Assembly: GCA_022793375.1 (NCBI GenBank)
Contig: JAAWCS010000015.1
Span: forward strand, 90,684 to 154,683
Direction: 5' to 3'
DNA from: Lachnospiraceae bacterium
GTDB taxonomy: Bacteria; Bacillota; Clostridia; Lachnospirales; Lachnospiraceae
DNA length: 64,000 nucleotides
Part shown: one piece after another, positions 1 to 7,703 of the stretch
Layout: every line of letters starts with the position of its first letter
How positions within the stretch are numbered: the first letter of the stretch is position 1
Notes under the pieces: model-generated
The model's database searches: none
Seen by the model: the letters and a program-made list of their open reading frames with translations, nothing else
Told to the model about the DNA's origin: nothing
Program-made: the position numbers and the translations under genes

Positions 1-555
1 TGCGCCGGCCATGATCGCCAGCTTGCCGTTTTCACGGATTCCCATCTGATGGGTATAGACGCCCATCTGCGTGTGATAGGCCGCGTTAAAGGCGCCGATG
101 CTGCAGGACATGGGCTCAGCCAGCGACGCTTCGTAATAGGCGCGCCCCTTGTACTCCAGCAGACAGCCAAGCTCCATCACCTCCGCCGGGATGATGCAGT
201 AGGTCGTATCCCCGCCGAAAAACTCATAGGAATAGCCCGGACTCCACATCGTACCCTTGTAATTCAAAGCCGGCTGCAGCGTAAATTTCATGCCGGGCTT
301 GAACGACTCCCGATGGTTTTTTCCCACCTTCACGATATCGCCGGCAAATTCATGGCCCATGATGGCCGGATGCTCTGCCACGTCGTCGTGAACGCGCTTG
401 TGCGCCGCGCCCAAAATCGCGCATTTGTAGGTAGACATGCAGATGCTGTCCGAAACTACTTTTACCAAAATCTCGTCGTCGGTAATCTCCGGAAGTTCGA
501 ACTCCTCCAGTCTCAAATCCTTTGCCCCATGCAGTCTGACGCCTTTTGCTTTCAT
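1..555 (-). CDS. L-sorbose-1-phosphate reductase-like zinc dehydrogenase (3' end beyond window)
   Basis: This is a medium-chain dehydrogenase that is missing from the ORF track except as a shadow. Reading from the ATG at 555 gives 185 in-frame codons running off the left edge, beginning MKAKGVRLHGAKDLRLEEFELPEI. An AAAGGAG ribosome binding site lies 8 nt upstream. The pattern of N-terminal blocks (LPEITDDEILVKVVSDSICMSTYK, GAAHKRV, HPAIMGHEFAG, LQPALNY, GYSYEFFGGD, AEPMSC) matches what I remember of SorE, which reduces L-sorbose 1-phosphate to glucitol 6-phosphate with NAD(P)H. Other polyol dehydrogenases of the family remain possible because the nucleotide-binding half is not in view. It follows the 1-phosphofructokinase gene after 56 bp and is probably co-transcribed with it, which suggests a ketose or hexitol pathway. 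Confidence 0.72.
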   Translation of the reverse strand, partial: MKAKGVRLHGAKDLRLEEFELPEITDDEILVKVVSDSICMSTYKCAILGAAHKRVHDDVAEHPAIMGHEFAGDIVKVGKNHRESFKPGMKFTLQPALNYKGTMWSPGYSYEFFGGDTTYCIIPAEVMELGCLLEYKGRAYYEASLAEPMSCSIGAFNAAYHTQMGVYTHQMGIRENGKLAIMAGA

Positions 556-611
556 AATAAAACTCCTTTCTATCATAACGTTGCCCTGTCGCTTTTGCAA
601 TCAAAATTTAT

Positions 612-1544
612 TTACAGCCGATGGAATACCACCTGCGGAATCAGCCCTTCGATTACTTCATACTCGGCAGCCTGTGTCCCGCTGCACATTACGTTTGCCG
701 CGCCGGTCGCCGTGGACAGACGGACCGTCTCTTCCAGGCTTAGTCCTCTCTCCTTTGCCACTGCCAGCGCCGCTACGACGCTGTCCCCGGCCCCCACCGT
801 GCTCCCGACCGGCACCTTTAAGCCCTCCGCGCGGATCGTCGTCTCTTCTGTCACGTACAAGGCCCCCTCTGCGCCCATCGACACGACCACTTCGGCAATG
901 CCATACCTGGCCATCAGATTTTTGGCCGCCTGTGCCAGTTCTTCTTTTGTCTCAAGGTTTTGGCCCAGCAGAAGGGAAAGCTCATGGTTATTGGGCTTAA
1001 TCAGGTACGGCGATGCTTCCAGCCCGCAGGCCAGCCGGTCGCCGTCGGCATCCAGGATCACCTTTGCCCCCTTTTCCCGGCAGGCCGCCGTCCAGGTGCG
1101 GTACGTATCCTTGGGCGCTCCTTTCGGAAGGCTGCCGGATAAGACCACGAGATCGCCCGGCAATATGTTCGCAAGCAGCCGGGAGAGCAGCTCCTCCAGT
1201 ACCTCTTTTGAAACCGTAATCCCCGGCTCGTTGATGTCGGTGTTCGTGTGGTTCACCGGGTCGATTATCTTCAGATTGGTGCGTGTCTCTCCGTCCACGA
1301 AGCAGAACGACGTTTCCAGCCCCATCTCCTGTACGGCCGAGCAGATCGCCCGGCCGGTCGCGCCGCCTAAAATGCCGGCTGCGACGCTTCGTCCCCCCAG
1401 CTTATGAATCACCTTAGATACATTGATCCCCTTTCCGCCCGGATCGGTGCGCATGGCCGTGATACGATTTACGCTGTCAATCGTCAGCGACGGAATCTCC
1501 ACGGTTTTGTCCAACGCCGGGTTTAAAGTCACCGTATAAATCAT
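612..1544 (-). CDS. fruK: 1-phosphofructokinase (PfkB family)
   Basis: A 310-residue PfkB-family sugar kinase of normal length. It opens with MIYTVTLNPALDKTVEI, typical of FruK and tagatose-6-phosphate kinases, followed by the GGKGINVS substrate loop, LSGSLPKGAP and the C-terminal catalytic signature GAGDSVVAAL with the general-base Asp. The likely reaction is ATP-dependent phosphorylation of fructose 1-phosphate to fructose 1,6-bisphosphate; tagatose 6-phosphate is an alternative that sequence alone cannot exclude. The start has a GGAGGAGGAG ribosome binding site. Upstream lie a degenerate tandem copy of the 52-bp repeat and a good promoter with a TTGAAA/TTTCAA inverted repeat, so expression is probably controlled by a DeoR/FruR-like repressor. 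The sorE-like gene follows. Confidence 0.85.
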   Translation of the reverse strand: MIYTVTLNPALDKTVEIPSLTIDSVNRITAMRTDPGGKGINVSKVIHKLGGRSVAAGILGGATGRAICSAVQEMGLETSFCFVDGETRTNLKIIDPVNHTNTDINEPGITVSKEVLEELLSRLLANILPGDLVVLSGSLPKGAPKDTYRTWTAACREKGAKVILDADGDRLACGLEASPYLIKPNNHELSLLLGQNLETKEELAQAAKNLMARYGIAEVVVSMGAEGALYVTEETTIRAEGLKVPVGSTVGAGDSVVAALAVAKERGLSLEETVRLSTATGAANVMCSGTQAAEYEVIEGLIPQVVFHRL

Positions 1545-1563
1545 ACTGCTCCTCCTCCATTTT

Positions 1564-1645
1564 CCTTATTTATGCCTGTGTTTTCAGGGCATACCGGGAC
1601 ACCCTTGTGGTGTTTCCTTATCTATGCCTGTATTCTCAATGCATA
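1564..1645 (-). repeat. 52-bp two-hairpin repeat, locus 1 (two degenerate units)
   Basis: Read on the minus strand, one unit is AAACACCACAAGGGTGT, a spacer, then TGCCCTGAAAACACAGGC. A second, weaker unit (GCATTGAGAATACAGGC) sits about 51 bp upstream. The first hairpin is intact; the second is degraded. It lies 20 bp upstream of fruK. Unlike most other loci, the fruK Shine-Dalgarno (GGAGGAGGAG) lies between the repeat and the start codon rather than inside the repeat. Confidence 0.7.
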
Positions 1646-1659
1646 CTTGCTTTCTTTTT

Positions 1660-1732
1660 GTTGAAATAACAATATTATCTTTTGTTTCAACATCTATGAT
1701 GTTATCATAACAGGGTTTTTTCTCCTTGTCAA
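1660..1732 (-). promoter_or_regulatory. fruK promoter with inverted-repeat operator
   Basis: On the minus strand TTGACA (1727-1732) and TATGAT (1704-1709) are separated by exactly 17 nt. Immediately downstream is an inverted repeat GTTGAAA (1685-1691 read in reverse) and its partner at 1660-1666, separated by 18 nt, placed where a repressor would block transcription. The regulator is not in the window. Confidence 0.65.
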
Positions 1733-1811
1733 CTGTTGTTTTAAAAGTTATTTATTATACAAACTTTCTTTTCAAGCATCATGTAACGATTTGATACAAG
1801 ATGTACATTCC

Positions 1812-1865
1812 AAAACACGGATACAGCCTGTGACTCGCATGAGCCGCAGGCTGTATCCGTGTTTT
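1812..1865. terminator. feo operon terminator (bidirectional stem)
   Basis: A 19-bp stem, AAAACACGGATACAGCCTG and its exact complement, with a 16-nt loop. It begins 17 bp after the last gene of the feo operon. The A/T ends give a short U tract in both directions. Confidence 0.85.
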
Positions 1866-1881
1866 CATATCCTGTTTTCAT

Positions 1882-2052
1882 TTATTCTCTGCGATGGCAC
1901 AGGCCCTCGGACGGACAGCCTCCGCAGCCGCAGCCGCAGGAGGAACGACCGTTTTTCTTATCTCTTCGCATCTTGCGCACAATCGCCGCCACCAGGACAA
2001 TCAGCAATATCGATACCACGATGGTCGACAGGTTCGAAACTAAAAAGTCCAT
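1882..2052 (-). CDS. FeoB-associated Cys-rich membrane protein
   Basis: A 56-residue gene below the ORF-track cutoff. It reads MDFLVSNLSTIVVSILLIVLVAAIVRK, then a basic stretch and a Cys cluster SSCGCGCGGCPSEGLC, and ends HRRE. One N-terminal membrane helix followed by a cytosolic Cys-rich tail is the layout of the FCxM/FeoB-associated family, which sits beside feoB in many Firmicutes. The cysteines probably handle Fe(II) on the cytoplasmic side of the channel, but this role is inferred. The start has a GGAGTGGGTGAAAATG context, 22 bp after the feoB stop, so it is the last gene of the operon before the terminator. Confidence 0.85.
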   Translation of the reverse strand: MDFLVSNLSTIVVSILLIVLVAAIVRKMRRDKKNGRSSCGCGCGGCPSEGLCHRRE

Positions 2053-2074
2053 TTTCACCCACTCCTTTTTACCG

Positions 2075-4561
2075 TCAGCCCACTTTTACTGCCGCCGCCA
2101 GCTTCTGTTCTTCCCTGCCGGGCCGCAACAGGAAGTACAGGAAGGCCGCCGTCACGATCGCCGCGACTGCCGTACCAATCCCAAAGCCGCCCCCTGTGAG
2201 AAACTGACCAAGCTGGTATACGCACAGACTCACCGCGTAGGCAAACAGCGTCTGATAGCCGATTGCAAACCAGGTCCATCTCGCCGAATTCATCTCCCGC
2301 TTAATCGCGCCGATTGCCGCAAAGCAGGGCGCGCAGAGCAGGTTGAATACCAGGAACGAATAAGCGCTGAGGGTCGTAAATTCCATCCGCATATTCGCCC
2401 ATACCTGCCAGCCGTTTTCCGCCACCTCTTCCAGGCCGCCATAGAGCACGCCAAACGTACCGACGACGTTTTCTTTGGCGATCAGTCCGGTAACCGCCGC
2501 TACCGCCGCTTTCCAATCGCCCCAGCCAAGCGGCGCAAACAGCGGCGCCAAAATGCCGCCGGCCGCAGCCAGCACACTGTTGTTCAGATCCCCTACCATA
2601 CCAAAAGCGCCGTTTTCCCAGCCAAACCCTTGTAAAAACCATAAGACGATCGTAGACAGTAAAATAATCGTACCGGCTTTTTTAATGAAGGAGGAGCCTC
2701 GCTCCCACATGCTGCGCAGTACATTTCCCACCGTCGGCCAGCGATAGGCCGGCAGCTCCATGACAAACGGCGCCGGATCGCCGGCAAACATCCTTGTTTT
2801 CTTTAATATTATACCAGAAACAACGATGGCTGCAATCCCCACAAAATATGCGCTGGGCGATACCCACCAGGCCCCGCCGAATAAAGCCCCGGCAATCAAG
2901 GCAATAATCGGCAGCTTCGCGCCGCAGGGAATAAAGGTTGTCGTTATAATCGTCATTTTGCGGTCGCGGTCATTTTCAATTGTACGACTGGCCATGATAC
3001 CTGGAACGCCGCATCCGCTGCCGATCAGCATCGGAATAAACGATTTTCCGGATAAACCAAACTTACGGAACAGGCGGTCCATAATAAAAGCAATCCGGGC
3101 CATGTAACCGCAGGCTTCCAGAAAGGCTAAAAAGACAAACAGCACCAGCATCTGCGGGACAAAACCCAGCACCGCGCCGACACCGCCGATAATGCCGTCC
3201 AGAATCAGGCTGTTCAGCCAGTCCGCCGTTCCCAGTTTTGTAAGCACGCCCTCTGCCAGAACCGGAATGCCGGGAATCCATACGCCAAAATCAGCCGGAT
3301 CGGGCTCTGTTACCGCAAAGGCTGCCAGAAAATCAGCGGAGGATACCGGAAACGTCTCTTCTACTTCCCCGTTCTCATCCAAAACCTCCGCCATACCGAC
3401 TACGCCCGAAGCATCCGCGGCAGCCGCGATCCCGGCTGCCAACGCCTGGTCCGGTTCTGCCTCCTCCCGATTTTCCACGAGCGCCGATACGTCGATTCCC
3501 GCATCTTGCGCCGCTGCTAAATACGCTTCTGTCTGCAGATTTGCCATTTCAAATTCTTCCGCCGCCTCTTCATAGGCCGGCGTACCGATTCCAAACAGAT
3601 GCCAGCCGTCGCCAAACACGCCGTCATTGGCCCAATCGGTGGCAATCGTTCCCACGGTGGTCACAGATACATAGTACACAACAATCATCACTACTATAAA
3701 AATCGGCAGCGCCAAAAAACGATTCGTTACAATACGGTCGATCCGGTCGGAAGCGCTTATCCTGCCCTGCGCTTTTTTCTGATAGCAGCGACGAATGATG
3801 GAATCAATACAGGTATAGCGTTCACTGGTGATAATGCTTTCCGCATCGTCCTCCAGTTCCTGCTCGCAGGCTGTGATATCCTGTTCGATATGGTTTCTTT
3901 TCTCTGCGTCTAGTCCCAGTTTTTCGGCAATTTTCTCGTCGCGCTCAAACAGCTTAACCGCATACCATCGTTGCTGTGCTTCGGGCAGCTCATGCAGTAT
4001 GTACTCTTCGATATGTGCGATGGCATGCTCAACGCTGCCGCTGAAGCGATGTACCGGCACAGGTGTTTCCCCGTTCCCCGCCGCTCTAACGCAGGCCTCG
4101 GCCGCTTCCATAATCCCGGTCCCCTTCAACGCCGATATCTCGCAGACCGGGCAGCCCAGCTCTTTTTGCAGATTGGCCGTATGGATCTTGTCTTTGTTCT
4201 TCTCTACAATGTCCATCATATTAACAGCCGCCACTACCGGAATCCCGATCTCGCAAAGCTGCGTTGTCAAGTACAGGTTTCGTTCCAGGTTTGTGCCGTC
4301 GATGATATTTAATATTACATCCGGCCGCTCGGTAATCAGATAATTCCTGGCGACTACCTCCTCCAGCGTATATGGGGACAAGGAATAAATCCCCGGCAGA
4401 TCGACAATCGTCACATCCTTATGATTTTTTAGTTTGCCTTCTTTCTTCTCCACCGTAACGCCCGGCCAGTTTCCCACAAACTGATTGGATCCGGTCAAAG
4501 CGTTAAACAGCGTCGTTTTTCCGCAATTTGGATTTCCTGCCAATGCAATTTTAAGCGACAT
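2075..4561 (-). CDS. feoB: Ferrous iron transport protein B
   Basis: An 828-residue Fe(II) transporter. The N-terminal GTPase domain shows GNPNCGKTT (G1), the DLPG G3 box and NMMD (G4), followed by the helical GDI-like region and the membrane core with two gate-type blocks (IPMLIGSGCGVPGI and FIPCGAKLPI). FeoB proteins are usually about 650-780 residues; here an acidic, alanine-rich stretch of about 110 residues (PAYEEAAEEFEMANLQ onward, near residues 325-440) is inserted in the loop between the first two membrane helices, probably outside the cell. It is preceded by two feoA genes and followed by the Cys-rich partner. A palindrome identical in form to the operon operator lies 60 bp upstream of its start. 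Confidence 0.95.
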   Translation of the reverse strand: MSLKIALAGNPNCGKTTLFNALTGSNQFVGNWPGVTVEKKEGKLKNHKDVTIVDLPGIYSLSPYTLEEVVARNYLITERPDVILNIIDGTNLERNLYLTTQLCEIGIPVVAAVNMMDIVEKNKDKIHTANLQKELGCPVCEISALKGTGIMEAAEACVRAAGNGETPVPVHRFSGSVEHAIAHIEEYILHELPEAQQRWYAVKLFERDEKIAEKLGLDAEKRNHIEQDITACEQELEDDAESIITSERYTCIDSIIRRCYQKKAQGRISASDRIDRIVTNRFLALPIFIVVMIVVYYVSVTTVGTIATDWANDGVFGDGWHLFGIGTPAYEEAAEEFEMANLQTEAYLAAAQDAGIDVSALVENREEAEPDQALAAGIAAAADASGVVGMAEVLDENGEVEETFPVSSADFLAAFAVTEPDPADFGVWIPGIPVLAEGVLTKLGTADWLNSLILDGIIGGVGAVLGFVPQMLVLFVFLAFLEACGYMARIAFIMDRLFRKFGLSGKSFIPMLIGSGCGVPGIMASRTIENDRDRKMTIITTTFIPCGAKLPIIALIAGALFGGAWWVSPSAYFVGIAAIVVSGIILKKTRMFAGDPAPFVMELPAYRWPTVGNVLRSMWERGSSFIKKAGTIILLSTIVLWFLQGFGWENGAFGMVGDLNNSVLAAAGGILAPLFAPLGWGDWKAAVAAVTGLIAKENVVGTFGVLYGGLEEVAENGWQVWANMRMEFTTLSAYSFLVFNLLCAPCFAAIGAIKREMNSARWTWFAIGYQTLFAYAVSLCVYQLGQFLTGGGFGIGTAVAAIVTAAFLYFLLRPGREEQKLAAAVKVG

Positions 4562-4621
4562 TTTTCATCTCTCCTCTCCTACGCGTTTTGAGCTTTTTCT
4601 GGCTCATTTTGCAAAAATTAA

Positions 4622-4637
4622 GTTAGCACCTGCTAAC
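4622..4637. promoter_or_regulatory. Internal feo operator GTTAGC-N4-GCTAAC
   Basis: A 16-bp perfect palindrome GTTAGCACCTGCTAAC between feoA and feoB. It has the same arms and 4-nt spacer as the palindrome in the operon promoter, so it is probably a second binding site for the same iron regulator, perhaps controlling feoB separately. Confidence 0.6.
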
Positions 4638-4671
4638 TGCCTGATACACTTTTTCGGTCCCTACTTTTCCT

Positions 4672-4893
4672 TTATTCGACCGCAATCATCTGTGCATCCG
4701 CCTTTCGCAGGGACAATTCATAGCCACGCACCGTTACTTCTACCGGGTCTCCCAGAGGCGCTACTTTGCGGACATAAATTTCTACGCCCTTCACGATTCC
4801 CATATCCATGATTCGCCGCTTTATGGCCCCTTCGCCGGTTATTTTTATGACGCGGACCGTTTCCCCGCATTTTATCTCTTTTAATGTTTTCAT
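4672..4893 (-). CDS. feoA: FeoA family protein (second copy)
   Basis: A 73-residue SH3-like FeoA protein: MKTLKEIKCGETVRVIKITGEGAIKRRIMDMGIVKGVEIYVRKVAPLGDPVEV. The blocks G..KRRIMDMGI..G and PLGDPVEV are the FeoA signature. It probably docks on the cytosolic part of FeoB and tunes its activity. It lies between the first feoA gene (13 bp upstream) and feoB (110 bp downstream). Two unequal FeoA genes before feoB are common in clostridia and suggest a heteromeric regulator. Confidence 0.9.
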   Translation of the reverse strand: MKTLKEIKCGETVRVIKITGEGAIKRRIMDMGIVKGVEIYVRKVAPLGDPVEVTVRGYELSLRKADAQMIAVE

Positions 4894-4906
4894 ACCGTAC
4901 TTCCTC

Positions 4907-5116
4907 CTACACCATAATTTTCATCGCCATCTCCCGGCTGATCGCAACGCGGGATTCCTTGACTTTCACAATCACATTCCCCGCGTTCGCGGAAATCACC
5001 GCGACCGGTGTGCCGGTCACAAATCCCAGATTTTCCAAAAACTGCCGTACCTCCGGTTTGCCGCCGATCTTTTTTATTAAATTGTCCTCACCGGCCTTTG
5101 CCATCGTAAGTGGCAT
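4907..5116 (-). CDS. feoA: FeoA family protein (first copy)
   Basis: A 69-residue FeoA-like domain beginning MPLTMAKAGEDNLIKKIGGKPEVRQFLENLGFVTGTPVAVISANAGNVIV. The G.PEVRQFLENLGF.TGT block aligns with the R..LxxLGx..G motif of FeoA, and the protein diverges from its downstream paralogue, so the two are not a recent duplication. The first gene of the feo operon. Its start uses AGAGGTGACATAAAATG, about 35 bp downstream of two tandem 52-bp repeats in the 5' leader. The two extra AAGGAGGA sequences in those repeats are too far away to serve this ATG. Confidence 0.85.
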   Translation of the reverse strand: MPLTMAKAGEDNLIKKIGGKPEVRQFLENLGFVTGTPVAVISANAGNVIVKVKESRVAISREMAMKIMV

Positions 5117-5150
5117 TTTATGTCACCTCTCTTTCTTTTCCAACGCACTT

Positions 5151-5254
5151 CCTCCTTTTTGCCCGTACTTTCAGGGCATAATGGGGCACCCTTGCGGTGC
5201 TTCCTCCTTTTTGCCCGTACTTTCAGGGCATAATGGGGCACCCTTGCGGTGCTT
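5151..5254 (-). repeat. 52-bp two-hairpin repeat, locus 2 (two perfect tandem units)
   Basis: Two nearly identical units at 5151-5202 and 5203-5254. Minus-strand unit: GCACCGCAAGGGTGC, CCCATTAT, GCCCTGAAAGTACGGGC, AAAAAGGAGGAA. Both fold as two hairpins followed by a Shine-Dalgarno. Here the first stem is GCACC/GGTGC rather than the ACACC/GGTGT seen at 25.1 and 32.4 kb, a compensated change. They form most of the untranslated leader of the feo mRNA. Confidence 0.9.
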
Positions 5255-5266
5255 CTTTCTTTAGAA

Positions 5267-5319
5267 GTTAGTACGCTCTAACCAATATATAAGTTAGCAT
5301 TAGCTAACCATTTTGTCAA
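5267..5319 (-). promoter_or_regulatory. feo promoter with two iron-box-like palindromes
   Basis: On the minus strand TTGACA (5314-5319), 17 nt, TAACTT (5291-5296). A perfect palindrome GTTAGC-ATTA-GCTAAC (5293-5308) covers the spacer and -10, and a second, GTTAGT-ACGC-TCTAAC (5267-5282), lies 26 bp downstream. The arms resemble the TTAGGTTAG/CTAACCTAA half-sites of DtxR/IdeR repressors. Iron-dependent repression is inferred; the regulator gene is not in the window. Confidence 0.7.
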
Positions 5320-5361
5320 GTACTTTTTTCCTGTTTTTTCACACGCCGCAAACGCCCCGGA

Positions 5362-5397
5362 CAAAAAACAGCTTCCATACCTTGACGGTATGAAAGC
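5362..5397 (-). terminator. Terminator of the SDR gene
   Basis: Minus-strand stem GCTTTCATACC-GTCAA-GGTATGGAAGC followed by TGTTTTTT. It lies 110 bp after the SDR stop. A second GC-rich hairpin (GCCGCC...GGCGGC, 5431-5466) lies between it and the gene. Confidence 0.75.
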
Positions 5398-5507
5398 CGG
5401 CGGCGTATACGCTCAAACAGACGCGAAACCGCCGCCGAAAACGAATTGCTTTTCGTCCTCGGCGGCAGTCTGGTCTTTTTCTCTTTGAAAATCGATCAAG
5501 TAAGCGA

Positions 5508-6308
5508 TTACGGGCGCTGTCCCATTCCGCCCTCCAGCGTAAGGGTCTCGCCGTTCATATACTTGAAGTCCGGGGAAGCCAGCTGTACGCAGACGCGGCC
5601 AATCTCCTTCTCCGCATCGCCGTAATGGCCGGCCGGCGGCATCTTCACGTTCTGCTTAAAGGCTTCGGGATATGCTTTCTCGAAGTTCTCCAGCTGTGCC
5701 GTCCAGGCTAACGGGCAGACGATATTGACATTGATATTGTCCTTGCCCCATTCCGTCGCCGCCACCCTTGTCAGGCCGCGCACACCTTCCTTGGCCGCCG
5801 CGTAGGCGCACTGTCCGAAGTTTCCGAACAAGCCGGCGCCGGAAGCGAAGTTAATAACCGACCCCTGTGTCTCCTTCAGATACGGATAGCAGGCCTTCAT
5901 ATAGTAGAAGGTCGCATACAAGCCGGAATATACCGCCAGATTGAACTGATCGGTCGTATGATCCGCCAGGGTCACGCCGGAAGCGGAGGCCTGCGCATTG
6001 TTAATCAGCACGTCAATGCGGCCGAATTTCTCCATTGCCCGCTTAACCACATTGCCTACTACCGCTTCGTTGTCCGCGCCGGCGGATACGTCCGCCTGTA
6101 CGGCCAGCACCTGGATGCCATACAGTCTCTCCAACTCCTCCTTGGCATCCTCCAGCTTTTGGACATTGCGGCCGGTGATCACAAGATTCGCGCCTTCTTT
6201 GGCATAGGCGGTCGCAATCCCATATCCGATCGAACCGCACCGGCCGTCGCTCAGGACCGAACGGCCGCCCCCTGTGATAATCGCTGTTTTTCCTGTTAAA
6301 AAGCCCAT
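5508..6308 (-). CDS. Short-chain dehydrogenase/reductase
   Basis: A 266-residue classical SDR. It has an N-terminal Rossmann motif with an unusually long glycine loop (TGGGRSVLSDGRCGSIGYGIA, where most SDRs have TGxxxGIG), NNA at the middle of the fold, the catalytic Ser in NFASGAG and YAAAK as the YxxxK pair. The substrate is unknown. The gene stands alone between two terminator-like structures and asd and shares no evident pathway with either neighbour. A possible promoter with -10 TATGAT lies at 6396-6401. Cytosolic, soluble. Confidence 0.8.
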   Translation of the reverse strand: MGFLTGKTAIITGGGRSVLSDGRCGSIGYGIATAYAKEGANLVITGRNVQKLEDAKEELERLYGIQVLAVQADVSAGADNEAVVGNVVKRAMEKFGRIDVLINNAQASASGVTLADHTTDQFNLAVYSGLYATFYYMKACYPYLKETQGSVINFASGAGLFGNFGQCAYAAAKEGVRGLTRVAATEWGKDNINVNIVCPLAWTAQLENFEKAYPEAFKQNVKMPPAGHYGDAEKEIGRVCVQLASPDFKYMNGETLTLEGGMGQRP

Positions 6309-6428
6309 AATTTTTTCTTCTCCTCTCTTTGATTTGTCCCGATTCCCGGGTTCGTGTGATGGCTCAATTTCGAGTCGGCACGCGGATGTATTTTAATCAT
6401 AGCACATTTTTAGCAAAAGGAAAAGCGT

Positions 6429-7517
6429 TTATTCTTTCTTTGCGATATACCCCTTCGCCGTCAAAAGCTCTGCGCACAGAACGGCGCCGCCGGCCGCGCC
6501 GCGAATCGTATTGTGCGATAAGCCCACGAATTTGTAGTCGTACACGGTATCCTCCCTGAGCCGTCCCAGACATACGCCCATGCCGTTCTCATAATCCCGG
6601 TCCAGCGCCGCCTGCGGACGGTTGTCCTCCTCAAAATACCGGATAAACTGCCTGGGAGCGCTCGGCAGGTTCAGCTCCTGCGCAAGCCCCCGGAAGGAAG
6701 CCCAGCGCGCGAGAATCTCTTCTTTGGCAGGTTTCTTTTCAAATGAAACAAATACGGCGGCCGTGTGCCCGTTGCTGACCGGCACGCGGATGCACTGCGT
6801 CGTGATTACAGGTGCCGCCGCCTTCACGATCTCGCCGTTTTCGATATGCCCCCAGATCCGCAGCGGTTCCTGCTCGCTCTTTTCTTCTTCGCCGCCGATA
6901 TACGGAATGATATTGTCCACCATTTCCGGCCAGTCCGCAAAGGTCTTGCCGGCGCCCGAAATGGCCTGGTAGGTAGTCGCCACTACCACCTTTGGCCCAA
7001 ATTCCCGCAGGGCATGAAGCGCCGGCGTATAGCTTTGGATCGAGCAGTTCGGCTTGACGGCAATGAATCCTCGTTTGGTCCCCAGGCGTTTCTTCTGAAA
7101 CGGGATTACCTCGGCATGTTCCGGGTTTAGTTCCGGGATCATCATCGGCACGTCCGGTGTCCAGCGATGGGCGCTGTTGTTGGAAACCACCGGCGTCTCT
7201 GCCTTCGCATAGGCTTCTTCGATCGCGCGGATCTCCTCTTTTGTCATGTCCACGGCGCTGAACACAAAATCTACCTCGCCGCTTACGCCCGCCACGTCGT
7301 TTACGTCCTTTACCGTCAGCGCCTTCACGCCTTTGGGCATCGGCGTATCCAGTTTCCAGCGGCCGCCTGCCGCTTCCTCATACGATTTGCCGGCGCTGCG
7401 GGGGCTGGCCGCCACCGTCGTCACCTCATACCACGGATGATTTTCCAAAAGAGCAATAAAGCGCTGGCCGACCATACCGGTCGCTCCCAGGATGCCCACC
7501 TTCAGTTTTTCGCTCAT
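6429..7517 (-). CDS. asd: Aspartate-semialdehyde dehydrogenase
   Basis: A 362-residue enzyme converting aspartyl phosphate to aspartate semialdehyde with NADPH, the branch point to lysine/diaminopimelate, threonine and methionine. It has GATGMVGQRF for nucleotide binding, the active-site Cys in KPNCSIQ, and GHTAAVF with the catalytic His. The length and the SNNSAHR and ISGAGK blocks resemble the archaeal/fungal-type Asd rather than the E. coli type. Its promoter (TTGATT-17-TATACA) is about 85 bp upstream. The pathway links loosely to metA and the ThrE exporter elsewhere in the window. Confidence 0.92.
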   Translation of the reverse strand: MSEKLKVGILGATGMVGQRFIALLENHPWYEVTTVAASPRSAGKSYEEAAGGRWKLDTPMPKGVKALTVKDVNDVAGVSGEVDFVFSAVDMTKEEIRAIEEAYAKAETPVVSNNSAHRWTPDVPMMIPELNPEHAEVIPFQKKRLGTKRGFIAVKPNCSIQSYTPALHALREFGPKVVVATTYQAISGAGKTFADWPEMVDNIIPYIGGEEEKSEQEPLRIWGHIENGEIVKAAAPVITTQCIRVPVSNGHTAAVFVSFEKKPAKEEILARWASFRGLAQELNLPSAPRQFIRYFEEDNRPQAALDRDYENGMGVCLGRLREDTVYDYKFVGLSHNTIRGAAGGAVLCAELLTAKGYIAKKE

Positions 7518-7598
7518 AGTTCTGTCCTCCTCGCTTTCCGAAGAAAGTATTTTTACGGCCGCCGGACGCTCCCATCCAAGCCGCTATGTATCTACTAA

Positions 7599-7627
7599 TG
7601 TATATATCAAAAAACGTGAAAAATCAA
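7599..7627 (-). promoter_or_regulatory. asd promoter
   Basis: Minus strand TTGATT (7622-7627), 17 nt, TATACA (7599-7604). The resulting leader would be about 75 nt; I see no T-box or lysine-riboswitch features in it. Confidence 0.5.
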
Positions 7628-7703
7628 GCCCTTTTTCATCTCGGGATGGAACCATGCAAAAACAGCGCGAAATCGGGATCATTGTAGTTCGACTTCACGC
7701 CGT

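Noticed and set aside
49-1407. 452-aa plus-strand ORF
   Set aside because: It is antisense to the sorE-like and fruK genes, has no ribosome binding site and its composition is that of a shadow frame.
5151-5254. Known riboswitch class for the 52-bp repeat (preQ1-I considered)
   Set aside because: The sequestered-SD idea fits, but the two-hairpin order and loop sequences do not match the preQ1-I aptamer, and the controlled genes share no ligand.
7518-7627. Possible lysine riboswitch or T-box before asd
   Set aside because: The leader is too short and lacks the stems and specifier or antiterminator motifs.
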